DNA of 64,000 bases from Anarhynchus alexandrinus (GCA_008711295.1 VUYV01000772.1:53708-117707), one strand, 5' to 3'. Numbered from the stretch's first letter, positions 26,210 through 37,288 are shown. Notes: generated from the sequence alone by a model not told the origin. Made by a program: numbers and translations.

Positions 26210-26755
26210 TCACATCAGTCCTAACAGCTGGTGCAGCAGCGGCACGAGCACGGTAGCACTGAAGCCAACTGAGGAGTACGTTATAAATTTATACGGCACT
26301 TCCACTTCCAGTCGCCTCCGGGCTTCCAGGTCGCCAATGGGAAACTTGTACCGATAACCCAGCATGCTGAGGACCACGCTCTTCATGAGCCGGCGCGTCA
26401 GTAGAACAACAAAGATCCCTACGAAGAACCTGGCCAGCACCACCACTGCTACTTTACTGGCGAGCAGAGGATACCCGAGCTGAAAGTTTTGTCTGGTGTA
26501 GGCTGGCGCAGCGTACTGGTTATTTAACCAAAACCCCACCGTTGCTCCAGCTCCTGCTCCTAAGATAGTAGTGGTGTCTCCCCTGGTAGGGCTGTAATAG
26601 TCTAGTTTGGGGTAGTTGTAACATAAGACGAGAGGCACGACTATGGAAAGAAGCGGACAGAAGGGACTGGTTAACAGCAAGTGATCGATCGTGTCCCACG
26701 CAGGATACAAGAGCACGAGCAGCACAGCCGAAATCAGCGCTCCACCGATCACATC
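26210..26755 (-). CDS. SGPP2: SGPP2 last coding exon (sphingosine-1-phosphate phosphatase 2)
   Basis: SGPP2 removes the phosphate from sphingosine 1-phosphate in the endoplasmic reticulum membrane, lowering this signalling lipid and returning sphingosine to the salvage pathway. This exon encodes 181 residues plus TGA (26212-26210). It starts with GAT (Asp) right after a CTCTTTGCAG acceptor. By family alignment this Asp is the last residue of the third phosphatase motif (SRx5Hx3D), whose rest is in the exon at 33666. Several hydrophobic helices follow (for example GGALISAVLLVLLYPAW, LLSIVVPLVLCYNYP and VVVLARFFVGIFVVLL), then EARRRLEVEVPYKFITYSSV and the end LLHQLLGLM. DYYSPTRGDTTTILGAGAG is typical of SGPP2 rather than SGPP1. 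The CR1 copy at 24081 lies downstream. The gene is recognised from memory of human SGPP2. Confidence 0.95.
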   Translation of the reverse strand, partial: DVIGGALISAVLLVLLYPAWDTIDHLLLTSPFCPLLSIVVPLVLCYNYPKLDYYSPTRGDTTTILGAGAGATVGFWLNNQYAAPAYTRQNFQLGYPLLASKVAVVVLARFFVGIFVVLLTRRLMKSVVLSMLGYRYKFPIGDLEARRRLEVEVPYKFITYSSVGFSATVLVPLLHQLLGLM

Positions 26756-28532
26756 CTGCAAAGAGAGCACGGTTAGAATCTTTGTGAGACCTGGCAGGCA
26801 GAACAGAAATCCCCGGGCGATAACAAAAGACCAACGCAGCGGAGGAACGCTCCGAATTCACAGCGATGGCACTGTCCACGCACAGGGACAGCTTGAAGTG
26901 CTGTCAGCTTCGTGCTCAACAAAACGTGACAATCCGCGAACCCAACCTGAGCTTTGTCCCCGTGAACATATCAATTGACTCGCATTTTCCCCTGAACGAG
27001 TGAGATTCTTCCCCTCACCTGCCTTCATGTTTTCTGGGCACTGTCCACCTACGACCTCAGTGGCAAAGGCACGGGCACAACTCCATCTCAGGGACGATGT
27101 CACGGCAAGCTGCCTTCATACAAACCCTTCCTCCCCCATAATCCTACAACTAATTTCATCACATCAGTAGGATTATCGCTTCCTTGCTTTGCGTAAGTGG
27201 GAAGATGCTGTCTTTTGCCAGAGACACGCACCCAGCCCAGAAACACAGGCTCCGGGGGAGAAAAGCCGCAGAGCGGCGGGACGCGGCGTGCGCGCCGTGA
27301 TTTCTGCCGACCGCGGCGAGAGGTAGGCACCGCCGGGCAGGAATACATCAAGGAGAAATTTGTTGCCCAAGCCTCTGAAATCTGGCTCATTGTTAAGTGC
27401 CCGAGGCAAGCACGTAGTTAAAACCTAATTTATTAACAGAGGCAAATAAGGTGTTTTGAGAACTTGATTGCTGTCAACCGCGAGGCCGGGAAGGGAGACA
27501 AGAGGTAACCCCTAACAAACGCCCTCTGTATGACAGCAGCCAGATAAAAAGCAATATAACAAGTTTCCCTGCACTGCTCTCCCGATGTCTCTGAGGAGGC
27601 AGCAGAATTTGTATTCCGACCATGAAATGCCCTGCGAAAGCTAGAGTTCATCTCAGACAGAAACCTCCTCTTCTCGAGGCTGTATCTTTTTCACCGAGTC
27701 ATGACAGTTGACTGCTACCAAGCTCGGTCACTGTCTAAAATGAATTATTTATGAGAACTTCATTTATAGTTAGGCAGGAACGAGGGGATTTTCTGAACAG
27801 AAATATTTAATGCTTTTCTGGTAAATGCATTACTCCAGTATGGCTGAGCTTTAGCTGTTTAAAACTTCCAGGCGATAGATTCCCAGAACATTTGGTTTTA
27901 AGCAACTCCCAGAGCCATTCCGCATATTCCTAACACAAATCTCCACTTACATGTATTCCCTCATCCATGACATGAGGATAGCCGTGGAAATACACAAAGG
28001 TGTTCACAGATGTCTAATATGTAAAATACCGTGAGGTGCCAATATTTCACAACAGCACAATAATCCATCTTTTGATACCAATTTTTAGATGGTAACTTGA
28101 GACGCAAAGGCGTGTTTTGGCCCAACGCGAAGTAACTGCACCCACACGGAAGAGCTGGGGGTTGCTCCCCGCACCGATGCTCAGAAATCCCATCGCCACT
28201 CTGTACCTCCATTTCCCACCCCGCTATTTGTCCACCTCATATTAGTAGAAAAAGTCCTGACATCTCAATTCCCCCTCCACGTGTGGTTGAGGAGTGAAAC
28301 TCAAAAGCCATTCAGGTGCTTTTCTGCTCCAATTAAAGACATTTAACCAAATGCTTTGCTCAGATTTACCCAGCTGATTCCAGCCGTTCCCGGCCGGGGT
28401 GCAGGCAGCCTCTATTTATGGACCTGATTAAAGTCTTCTGAGTTTTATTATCCTCCTGTTCAGTAACACAGCTCCTGTAGTTTTCAAGCCGGACGCAGAT
28501 AACCAGTTGTGCTCCCCACCAGTGCCTTATAC

Positions 28533-28816
28533 CAGTGGTCTCCAAAGCGGGTGTGCGAGGCAACCCATCAGGCTGTGGGAAGAAAGTAACTTTCGCAGCA
28601 CTAATAAGTAAAAAATAAACATATTTTTAAAGTAGTGCTTATTTCACCCTTATCTCATCCTTTTTTAATTTATATTTTTGTGGATGTTTTATAATGTACG
28701 TACCAATGCAGTAGTACATGTAAATCATTCATAAGTAAATATACGTATATTGGGGCTGCATGCTCAAAAATATTTTACTGATGGGGTGCACAATCAAAAA
28801 AGTTTGGAGACCAGTG
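28533..28816. mobile_element. hAT-like non-autonomous DNA transposon (284 bp)
   Basis: The left end reads CAGTGGTCTCCAAA and the right end, on the other strand, reads CACTGGTCTCCAAA: one mismatch in 14. The similarity continues imperfectly inward to ACCCATCAG (left) and CCCCATCAG (right). Ends beginning CAGTGGT-TCTCCAAA-like are typical of hAT/Charlie-type elements. The inside is AT-rich and non-coding, so this would be a MITE-like copy. The flanks TATAC and GTATA extend the inverted repeat instead of giving a clear 8-bp target duplication, so the family call rests on the termini only. It is inserted in an SGPP2 intron. Confidence 0.6.
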
Positions 28817-28828
28817 GTATATTCTGCT

Positions 28829-28844
28829 CCCCCCCCCCCCCCCC
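28829..28844 (+). repeat. C16 homopolymer tract
   Basis: Sixteen consecutive C, 12 bp after the hAT-like element and about 25 bp before the 3' end of a CR1 copy. It is G16 in the SGPP2 transcript and is likely length-variable. Confidence 0.9.
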
Positions 28845-28870
28845 ATCCACCAAAATATAGAATCTTAAAA

Positions 28871-29340
28871 TCATAGAATGGTTTAGGTTGGAAAGGACCT
28901 TGAAGATCATCGAGTTCCAACCCCCCTGCCATAGGCAGGGACACCTCCCACCAGACCCGGCTGCCCAAGGCCACCTCCAGCCTGGCCTTGAACACCTCCA
29001 GGGATGGGGCCTCAACAACCTCTCGGGGCAACCTGTGCCAGTGCCTCACCACCCTCACAGTGAAAAACTTCTTCCTAATGTTCAATCTAAACCTGCCCTC
29101 TTCCAGTTTGAAGCCATTCCCCCTCGTCCTATCACTCCATGCCCCAGTAAAAAGTCCTTCCCCAGCTCTCCTGTAGGCCCCCTTTAGGGACTGGAAGGCC
29201 GCAATAAGATCTCCCCGGAGCCTTCTCTTCTCCAGGCTGAACAGCCCCAACTCTTTCAGCCTCTCCTCATAGGAGAGGTGCTCCAGCCCTCGGATCATCC
29301 TCGTGGCCCTCCTCTGGACACGCTCCAGCAGGTCCATATA
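28871..29340 (-). mobile_element. CR1 LINE 3' fragment (copy 4, young type)
   Basis: The 3' end is at the left (plus strand TCATAGAATGGTTTAGG at 28871, one terminal unit). The - strand encodes [37 protein letters not shown] and [19 protein letters not shown] in one uninterrupted frame down to the 3' UTR. It is 5'-truncated at about 29340, just after the [10 protein letters not shown] coding start. It is nearly identical to copies 2, 3 and 5 and in sense orientation within SGPP2. Confidence 0.95.
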
Positions 29341-30857
29341 TGGGCTTCTGATTTTGGAGAGTCCTTACTAGAAGCTGCTGGAGAGCCGGGACATACCGAG
29401 CCGCGGCCGCCAGTAGTGAGTGCCTTTGGTTCAAGCATACATGGGCAGAGGTTTGATTTTCTCACCACCCAGAAGAGGTGGGCGAGTTCAAGACCATCAC
29501 TTTACAAAGACCTTTAGCAGTGCGGAATTTGTGATTTTTCCCCCGCTCGCCCGTTAAACTAAGGAGAAGATGGGAAGAGGAGGGATGGCTCTGATTTCCA
29601 TCAGAAAAACTGCTTTTCTGGACTCTCCCTGCCGTGCGCCCAGGAGCGGGACCCCTTTGCTTTTCCCGGCGGCGGAGGTGCTGTTAGCACTCCCAGGAAG
29701 CACATTCCTGCCTCTCTGCCTGTGTAAACAGATTAGCCTCTCGCCAAACCCGCAATTATAAAGGAATTTTTAAATGAGGGCAGGCACGAATTTCGCTCAA
29801 GGTGCAGCACTACCGGCAAAGCTTAAAAACTCCCGTTTCCCTGCTGGGATGCTCCAGCTCCCTCAGCACAGACAAATCCATCCCAAGCTCCATCCCTCCC
29901 AAAAAAAGCCCCCCACCGCCGCCGCGCCACTTGGTCCCGGTCCCACACAGCATCCCCCCACATCCCCCCGCAGCCCCCACAGCCGCCGGCATCTCCCCGG
30001 GTTCCGCACAAGGGAGACCTGGCTCCTATCGATTTTAACCGGAGAGCCGTCATTTCGCTTTGCCACCTAAAGCACAGGCCAGTATCGTGTTTCTAACGAG
30101 CCCTTCACGTTATTTCCCCCGTGCTACAGGCGCGGAAAGAGAAACAAGGGAGGTAAACACGCAGCCGCAGGCGATGGGTGGGATGCGGGGCTGGCGCGCC
30201 GCAAAGGGCTCTCTGCCCCTCACCGAGGGACCGCGGTCTGTAGGTGACAGCACCACGGCTGCCCTTCTCACGCCGGGCTGGGGTTTTTGTTTCACGAGGT
30301 CTCAGAGCGCCATTTTTATTTTAGGATGGCAAAAGCGTGTGGTCTGGCTTTCCGAAGGCATGACCCTTCTGTGCTCTTCCCATTGAAACCCCGGTCGGAA
30401 TTGCAAACACAAAAATGCCCCCAGAATATCGAACCAGCACCCAAAACACGGTGGCACTCAAGCATCTTCCCTGATATTGCCAATCAAAGCAAAAATAACA
30501 CTTCTCCTATTCTGTCTTGTACATGGTCACTTATTGCCCGAATTCCCTTCGCGCTTTCATTCAGTGCGAGATGCTACTCGCTCTCCTCGCCAGGAATCCC
30601 GTTTGCTTTCCACTCCTAAAGGAGCGCTTCATCCCACGGGGACTGCGCTGCCGCAGCGGGTAAAACGATGCCAATATGCCATTTGCTTATCAGCTTTAAA
30701 ATATTTTAAGATCATTTCAGGATTAACGGCGGTGTTAAAAAAAAACAACCTGAGATACAGCACAGCAAAGGAGCGGGGTGGGGGGTACTGAGCATCCCTC
30801 TCCCGAGGGTGCTGTATCAGCAATAAATGCATCAACACTGAATCGGTATATCTCGGA

Positions 30858-30879
30858 GGGGGGGGAAGGGAGGGGAGGG
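30858..30879 (+). other. G-quadruplex-type motif
   Basis: Four G runs (8, 3, 4 and 3) separated by one or two A (AGGGGGGGGAAGGGAGGGG, then AGGG). It fits the G3+ N1-7 pattern. It lies on the + strand, which is the template strand for SGPP2, inside an intron. Confidence 0.6.
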
Positions 30880-33665
30880 AAAATTACTTTGTTTACAGAA
30901 ACAACTTCCACGTTTCTTTTTGGCCATAAAAAGTGACCTTTTGACTTCTCCCTGTATCCTCCCCCCCTACACTGGCCGACACAGGGTGTTACTGCTTCTA
31001 ACNGGGGCTGTGGTACCAGTGAGTGGTTCTCCAGGGGCGGCCCTGGGCGCGTGGAGTTCTTCCCAACGTGATTTGCAATGATCTTGCGCGCATCTCTTTG
31101 GAATACCGTGCGCTCACATGGGCACCACCGCTCACCGGTTCAAATACGAGATGACTCAGAGGTTCTCCAGCAACGGTGAGACGGAAAAACTTGTCAGTCT
31201 CGCTGAGACGGAGATCAAAAATTGGGCCAAAGTTTTAAGATGGGGAGTAAAGGGATATTTTTTAAAATACAAATGTTGGGGGAAAAAAAACAAGCAACAA
31301 CAAATCCCAGTCCTAGTGTCTCCAATTGCTTTTTGTTCCTTAAAAATAACCCCTAAAATGCTACAGGTTCTCCACTTTCAAAATGTGTCCAAATTTTTGC
31401 TTTTCCCTTTCCAGGTACCTCCAGATTCCCTCTTCACCAGTTCCTCAGACTCCATCATTTAAGACCTAAAAGGAAGAACCCTGCCTTTTCCCCTGCTGCT
31501 CCGCAAACAGGGGATATTCTCGTGTCACAGCGGCAAAGGCGGGTTGCTGTCATTAAATTACCTCTCAGCAGTGCAAGTATATTGCTTCCATCCCTTTCTG
31601 CGGCTGGGTGATGCTTGCCTGGTAACATCCCCAGCAATGGGTGTTTATTCCCTTTTCCTAATCACGGTGTTCATTCTGATATGGCTATAATGATGCAGAT
31701 AGCTCTCCTACCGGCTCAGTGCATCTCCAGAAGGTCTTTAATTGTAACATCTCTTTCTACCGACGCGACTGTGCTTTTTGAGGCTGCCTCAGATCCAAAA
31801 GCAGCGCCCGCGATGCTGAAATACAGACAGATTTGTGGAGCTGAGGCTGAGGAAGAGGAGCTCCTGCACCGGAGCTTCAGCTCCAGCTGTAGCAAAGCAC
31901 GGGGCAGCCACCTTGCCACCCCTTCTCCCCTTCCTCAAACAGGAAAAATTCAGTTACATTCATTCCGTGGATATATTTCACGCATTCATTTGCTTTACTA
32001 AAATATTATGATCGCTTAATACATAATTATATCCTGTCGGTATTCATTTTCTATTAAGACCTCAGTTAAGAATTCATCAGATAGAGGCCGTTTCGGCTGA
32101 GCAGCCACTGCGCCTCCGTCCCGCAGCATCTTGGGCAGCTCAGGGTGGGAACCGTCCCTCAAAGTGTGGCAAACGGCTCTGAACCTCACTTCTTGCCCGA
32201 GAAGAACCCTGTCGTGGCAGGCGGGACGCCAGAACCCGTCACTGCAGGTGGGAGGGACGGCACCGCGGAGAGAGGGGCGGCATTTGGGCAGCTGTGATCA
32301 CCAGGCGTTTCCCCAGCTCCGTCCCCACCATGGCACGCATGAGATGAAGACCCCACCAAAGTACACTCGCCCTTTTGAAAGGCAGCATTGCTCACGGTTC
32401 AACTAAGGAGCTTTTTGTATTTATTTTATTTTAAAGCCCTTTTTTATCACGTCAAAGGCACAAAGGGCTCTTTCTTTTTTACCCTAAAATCCATCTAAAT
32501 TTAGAGGAGTCTTTCATTACGATGGACCAGCAAGGGAAGTATGTGAAGAATTTTTCCAGATTGACTTAAGGTCACCAGCCAAGAAAGGGTGTCTCCAGCT
32601 CCCATTTAAGATATTGTTTTGATCCACTGGGCCTGCAAGGGAAGGTCAAGCTATATCTTATATATAACCTTAATCTCATAGGGGCTCCCTTTCTTACATT
32701 CATCAAGCCTCCTTATTATAACAAACATAATTATTACTTCGTAAAAGAAATGCAATTATTTATGCCCGTGCAACCAACCGGCGATGTGCATCAAATTCCT
32801 GTGGGGAAGTAGCCGGGAGATTTTATCGGTACTTGGGAAGCTGGACCACCCCTCTGACCTCTCTCTGGAGCAAATCGATAACGTTTCCCCTCGCCAGGAA
32901 GGAACCAGCTACCGCCTAATTAGAGTCGCGCTGAAATCTGTTGTGAAAGCAGGGCTGACATCTCTACCTGACTGCCCAGTGAGACTGTCGTATAAAGTCA
33001 CCGATATTTTATGATTATTTTCGGACAAAGTAGTTGCGCATCTCAATCCTTTAAGAATGAATTTCCTACCAGCTGAAAATAAGAAGCTTGTCATAATATT
33101 GTTTTAAGTGCCGTGTCCCTGCGTGGTAAGATGAGACTTGCTGTCCCCCAAGGGCACCTCACTTGTCACGTTTCTCCCTCTCCTCCTCTCTCCACCGGTC
33201 ACCCCCAGCGTGACTCACCAACCTGCTATTCCTTCCCCCGGACACTCCCAGGCTAAACCAGCCCCGAATATTTCTCGCTGACAACAGTGATACTATTGCA
33301 CAAAAGGCTTAGCTAAGGAGCAGCCTCAGTTGCCCAAGTGCATTTCTCGCAATTACAATTTCAAAATAGAGAACCACAATTCAGACCGCCACACCGACCT
33401 CACCCGGCTCCTCCACCCACGCGCGCCGCCGCTTCCCCCGCGGTATAAATAATTCCCCCTGTGGACTCAAATAGCAGTAGCCCGAGGGTTTCCTCACAGC
33501 TGCCTTTGAATGTAGAGCCTGAAACTTAGTGGCGTGACTCCTATATCCCGGCGGTGGCACGGCCAAGGCAGGAGGCGCGTCGCTTGAATGGGATGGGATG
33601 GGAACGGCTGTAGGTAAGCAGAGATGGAGGCACGACGGGCACGGGGCGGCGCAGGGCATCCTTAC

Positions 33666-33755
33666 CAGGACCGTGTGCATCCCCGTGTAGAGCCGGCTGA
33701 GACACACCAGCGTGGAGAACACGAACGCCGCTACCAGGCCTAGTTCGAATGGATA
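33666..33755 (-). CDS. SGPP2: SGPP2 penultimate coding exon (third phosphatase motif)
   Basis: A 90-nt, phase-0 exon encoding 30 residues: YPFELGLVAAFVFSTLVCLS then RLYTGMHTVL. It contains a transmembrane helix and nearly all of motif C3 of the PAP2/LPP superfamily (SRx5Hx3D). The visible SR-LYTGM-H-TVL needs the Asp encoded as the first codon of the next exon at 26755. The His is the expected phosphohistidine nucleophile. The acceptor is CTTTTCGCAG (plus strand 33756-33765) and the donor is CTG/GTAAGG. The SRLYTGMHTVL wording matches SGPP2 rather than the SRIYMGMHSVLD of SGPP1 (from memory). Confidence 0.96.
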
Positions 33756-36280
33756 CTGCGAAAAGGGGAAGAAAAAAAAAAAACACAACACATATTACAC
33801 CGTTATCCACTTTAACATCAGTATATATCGGAAATAAAACATCCAAGCAGCCGGACAGACGTAAGGGAGCGGCGTTGGGGAGCGGCTCCTGAGCTGTACT
33901 TTCCCAAAGAGATTAACGTGACCCGAGACAAGACCTCACACCGGCTCCGTGCAATCCTGCCGGAAGGTCATCTCCTTATCTGTGGTGCCCACTTTTGTGA
34001 AAGTCCAGTCTGAGCGTGGGGAAACCTGGGAAATAGACGGTATTTGCAGAGTTCTTCCCCCGCAACATCCACATTAGTGCTAAAGACCTTAAGGAAAAAA
34101 GGCACAGCACGTTGTACAAGCGATGCCCGAGGTTGAACTGCAGCCTCACATCACCCGAGGGGAACGCGACAGCCACAGAGCCTGACCAGAAGCGGTGATC
34201 GATAGTCCTCGAGCAGCGGGCTGGGAGGGGAAAAAAAATCAATGTCTGGGCTGAAACCGCAGTCCCGCTATTAGAGCAGTCAGAGCCGCTCTGCCCTGCG
34301 ACGCTGAAGGTTTAATCATCATCTTATGAAGCTGGTTTTGCTTAATTCCCTCTCCGAGTCGCCTGTGAACACAGAAAGCGGTGTTGAAATAAATCAACAT
34401 TTAAAAAGGTAAAAAAAACCAACCATGTTTGGTAAAGAATGAACTTAACATATTAGCCCCTTATCCACTCATTCAAATCCTGAAACTGAGGGGGCTGGTG
34501 GGCTCCTTTCAGGCCGTAAAGAATATTTTTTGTGAAAAAAAACCAAACCAACCCAAAATATAAACAAATGAAATTAATTCACCCGGTTTGACACAAAGAC
34601 TCCATCTACCGCCGAGAGGCTGATGACTGACCAGCGCAAAAATGCTCCCGTGGAAACGTTCAGCATAACAACTCGCTTCTGACCCTTTTTCCCTGGCGTC
34701 CTCTAGCCCCCAGAACACAGACCTCAGGCCCAGCTGCAGGTGTCACTCCCACTTCATAAAACACCAGTTTTTTCCTCACTTCTCTAAGCCTTTGGAGGAT
34801 TTGCGTCCACTTTATCCCCCCCCCCAGCAGGCAGCCCGGGAGCTAGTCCAGATCGGTAATTGATGACTTCGGCAGCTTTAGAAGATCACAGCATAATGTA
34901 CTGGTAGATTTTTCCTTCTTAATAGAGGCAATTAAATCATTTAATTATTTTACAGCAGCTTTATTGTTTCATGGCTGTTTCCAAGAAGTATGAGACAGCC
35001 CGTGAAGAGCCGCGTGTCCCACTGGTAGCTTGTCAATCGAGGAGGAAGAGAAAGTGCTGCTGACCAGATCTTTTTGGCAGATCTGACACATGGGATGGAT
35101 AAGGCCTTCCAGGGCTGACAAATACCCCATCCCATGGCTCCTCCTCCCATCCTCATCCCACTGCCAAGCTGCTGGGACCAGTTCTCCTCCCATTTCCAGG
35201 CAGCAGGAGGCTGGCAGCACAGCTTTGGGCACCACCGACCCGCTCGCTCATCCCTGTGCTGTGGGCAGGAGCAAAGCCCGCTGCTTCACGGCTCCGACTG
35301 GATGAGCCTGGAAGTTAAATGAATTCCGAGATCTCGGTGTGGTTCAGAAATCTCCATTTCTATGAGTTGCAGCCCCAGGACGCAGCACCGTTCGTCAAAC
35401 GGGCGGCCACCTTTTGTCCCTGCACACACGGGGGGCACCGTGGGGAGGACACTCAGGGACACCGCGATGGTGAGACCCCCCCCGGCTGTGCTGCGAGCCC
35501 TCTCGGTCACACGGGTTTATCTTTGAAATATACCCGAGGAGGCTAAGAAACACGCTTAAATAGAGCACAGCCAGGAAGTTGTTATTGCCAGAGCACAGCC
35601 AACACGGGTTTGGATTCATAAAATGAAACGCAAATAATCACCACGGAGAAATGGGTTTCTGGGAAATACACCTTTTAGAAGGATAAAAGGCTGAAGGTTT
35701 GGGGAAAAGAATTATGAGATCTCCCCAAGCAGCCTGCGGCTCCTGTGCAGCGAAACTGCTGGTACTTCTCCGACCAAAAGAGAACTTGTTGTCCCAATGT
35801 CTCAAATCACGTTGTACACTATTAGTCTAACGCAGGCTAGAGCCAGGGGATTCCCGAGGATGCTTTTCCTGCATCACACAAAAACCAGGCGACACAGAGC
35901 TCCTTTGGTTTCCCCGGGAGCCAGCGTTCCCCGATGTGCAGCGTCGGCTTGGCGGGCACGGGGCGAGCACAAACCGCCGCTGCCGGCCGTCTCCCGCAGC
36001 AGCACCGCAGCTGCCTCCGGGCTCCCGCACGCCGAAACACAGCGAACCCGCCAAAGCACGGCAGGGCGGCGCGGCCCGCCCGCACCTCTGAGCGGGGCTC
36101 GTGCTAAAGAACAGAGGTTTCCGCTCAGTTTCTTCTTGGGTCTGTTATCGGCCAGCCCCGGGCTGCAGCAGGGAGAAATACGCGTCTGTGAGATGAAATG
36201 CAGAGCTCCTCTGGAAGTGGCAACAGCTTTGGATTTGCCAGTTTTCTGCAGCTTGCTGGAAGCAGACACATGCTTTTTTT

Positions 36281-37097
36281 GCTTTTTTTCCTTTTTTCTC
36301 TTTTTTCCTTTTCTCTTTTTTTTTTTTTTCTTTTTTTTTTTTTCTCTTTTTTTCCTTTTTTCTCCTTTTTTCTCTTTTCTCTCTTTTTTCCTTTTCTCTC
36401 TTTTTTCCTTTTCTCTCTTTTTTCCTTTTTCCTTTTTTCTCTTTTTCCTTTTTTCTATTTTTTCTTTTTTCTCTTTTTTCCTTTTCTCTTTTTCCTTTTT
36501 TCTCTTTATTCCCTTTTTTCTTTTTTCCCTTTTTTCTCTTTATTCCCTTTTTTCTCTTTTTTCCCTTTTTTCTCTTTTTTCTCTTTTTTCCTTTTTTCTC
36601 TTTTTTCTCTTTTTTCTTTATTCCTTTTTTCTCTTTTTTCCTTTTTTCCCTTTTTCCCCTTTTTCTCTTTTTTCTATTTTTTTCTCTTTTTTTCTCTTTT
36701 TTCCCTTTTTTCTCTTTATTCCCTTTTTTCTTTTTTTTTCCTTTTTTCTCTTTTTTCTCTTTTCTCTTTATTCCTTTTTTCTCTTTTTCCCTTTTTCTCT
36801 TTTCCTCTTTTTCTCTTTTTTCCTCTTTTTCTCTTTTTTCCTCTTTTTCTCTTTTTTCCTCTTTTTCTCTTTTTTCCTCTTTTTCTCTTTTTTCCTCTTT
36901 TTCTCTTTTTTCCTCTTTTTCTCTTTTTTCCTCTTTTTCTCTTTTTTCCTCTTTTTCTCTTTTTTCCTCTTTTTCTCTTTTTTCCTCTTTTTCTCTTTTT
37001 TCCTCTTTTTCTCTTTTTTCCTCTTTTTCTCTTTTTTCCTCTTTTTCTCTTTTTTCCTCTTTTTCTCTTTTTTTCTCTTTTTTCCCTTTTTTTTTTT
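36281..37097 (+). repeat. Polypyrimidine (CT-rich) low-complexity block, ~820 bp
   Basis: Almost only T and C on the + strand (a few single A interruptions such as CTATTTTT and CTTTATTCC), so polypurine (A/G) on the - strand from which SGPP2 is transcribed. It ends 11 bp from the SGPP2 splice donor at 37108. It produces long spurious open frames on both strands (Phe/Leu/Ser-rich on +, Lys/Arg/Glu-rich on -), which are not genes. Confidence 0.95.
36804..37073 (+). repeat. 18-bp minisatellite, about 15 copies
   Basis: A tandem array of CCTCTTTTTCTCTTTTTT inside the polypyrimidine block. The repeats are identical or nearly so across about 270 bp, in contrast to the irregular CT-rich sequence to the left. 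Confidence 0.9.
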
Positions 37098-37108
37098 GTA
37101 CCCCCTAC

Positions 37109-37288
37109 CTTGTACTGGTTCGTGGTTGCAATGAGGAAGGAGAAGGAGATGGCGGTGGCGGCCATGGCGTGGGTGGAAGGCATCCCGTACTCCGCATCCG
37201 TCCTCATTTCCAGCTTGACGACAGGTGGCGAGAGGGGCCGAGGCCACTTCAGGATGTCCTTGGAGACCTGGCCTATGTACATCACGAT
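37109..37288 (-). CDS. SGPP2: SGPP2 coding exon with first and second phosphatase motifs
   Basis: A 180-nt, phase-0 exon encoding 60 residues, beginning [18 protein letters not shown]. It holds motif C1 of the lipid phosphatase family (Kx6[11 protein letters not shown], phosphate-binding Lys and Arg) and motif C2 (PSTH, in [19 protein letters not shown]), whose His is the expected general acid. All key residues are present. The acceptor is TTCTCCCCAG (plus strand 37289-37298). The donor AAG/GTAGGG at 37108 is followed within 11 bp by the polypurine block. The hydrophobic stretch at the start continues the helix begun at the end of the upstream exon (RRMIIIWS). Confidence 0.96.

Larger units (their letters stand above)
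26756..33665 (-). other. SGPP2: SGPP2 intron between the last two coding exons (6.9 kb)
   Basis: A GT-AG, phase-0 intron (donor CTG/GTAAGG at 33665, acceptor CTCTTTGCAG ending at 26756). It contains the hAT-like element at 28533-28816, a C16 tract, the CR1 copy at 28871-29340, a G-quadruplex-type stretch at 30858-30879 and an N at 31003. GC-rich segments (about 27.2-27.3 and 29.6-30.3 kb) give chance open frames. No further coding exon was recognised. Confidence 0.85.
33756..37108 (-). other. SGPP2: SGPP2 intron with polypurine block (3.35 kb)
   Basis: A GT-AG, phase-0 intron (donor AAG/GTAGGGGG at 37108). Its first ~830 bases, in transcript order, are almost pure purine (see 36281-37097). 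A GC-rich patch follows at about 35.9-36.1 kb, then ordinary sequence with no recognised gene. Confidence 0.85.

Noticed and set aside
26210..26755. Assignment to SGPP1 instead of SGPP2
   Set aside because: The wording SRLYTGMHTVL, CYNYP, DYYSPTR and EARRRLEVEVPYKFITY fits SGPP2 as I remember it, and the FARSB neighbour is the SGPP2 locus context.
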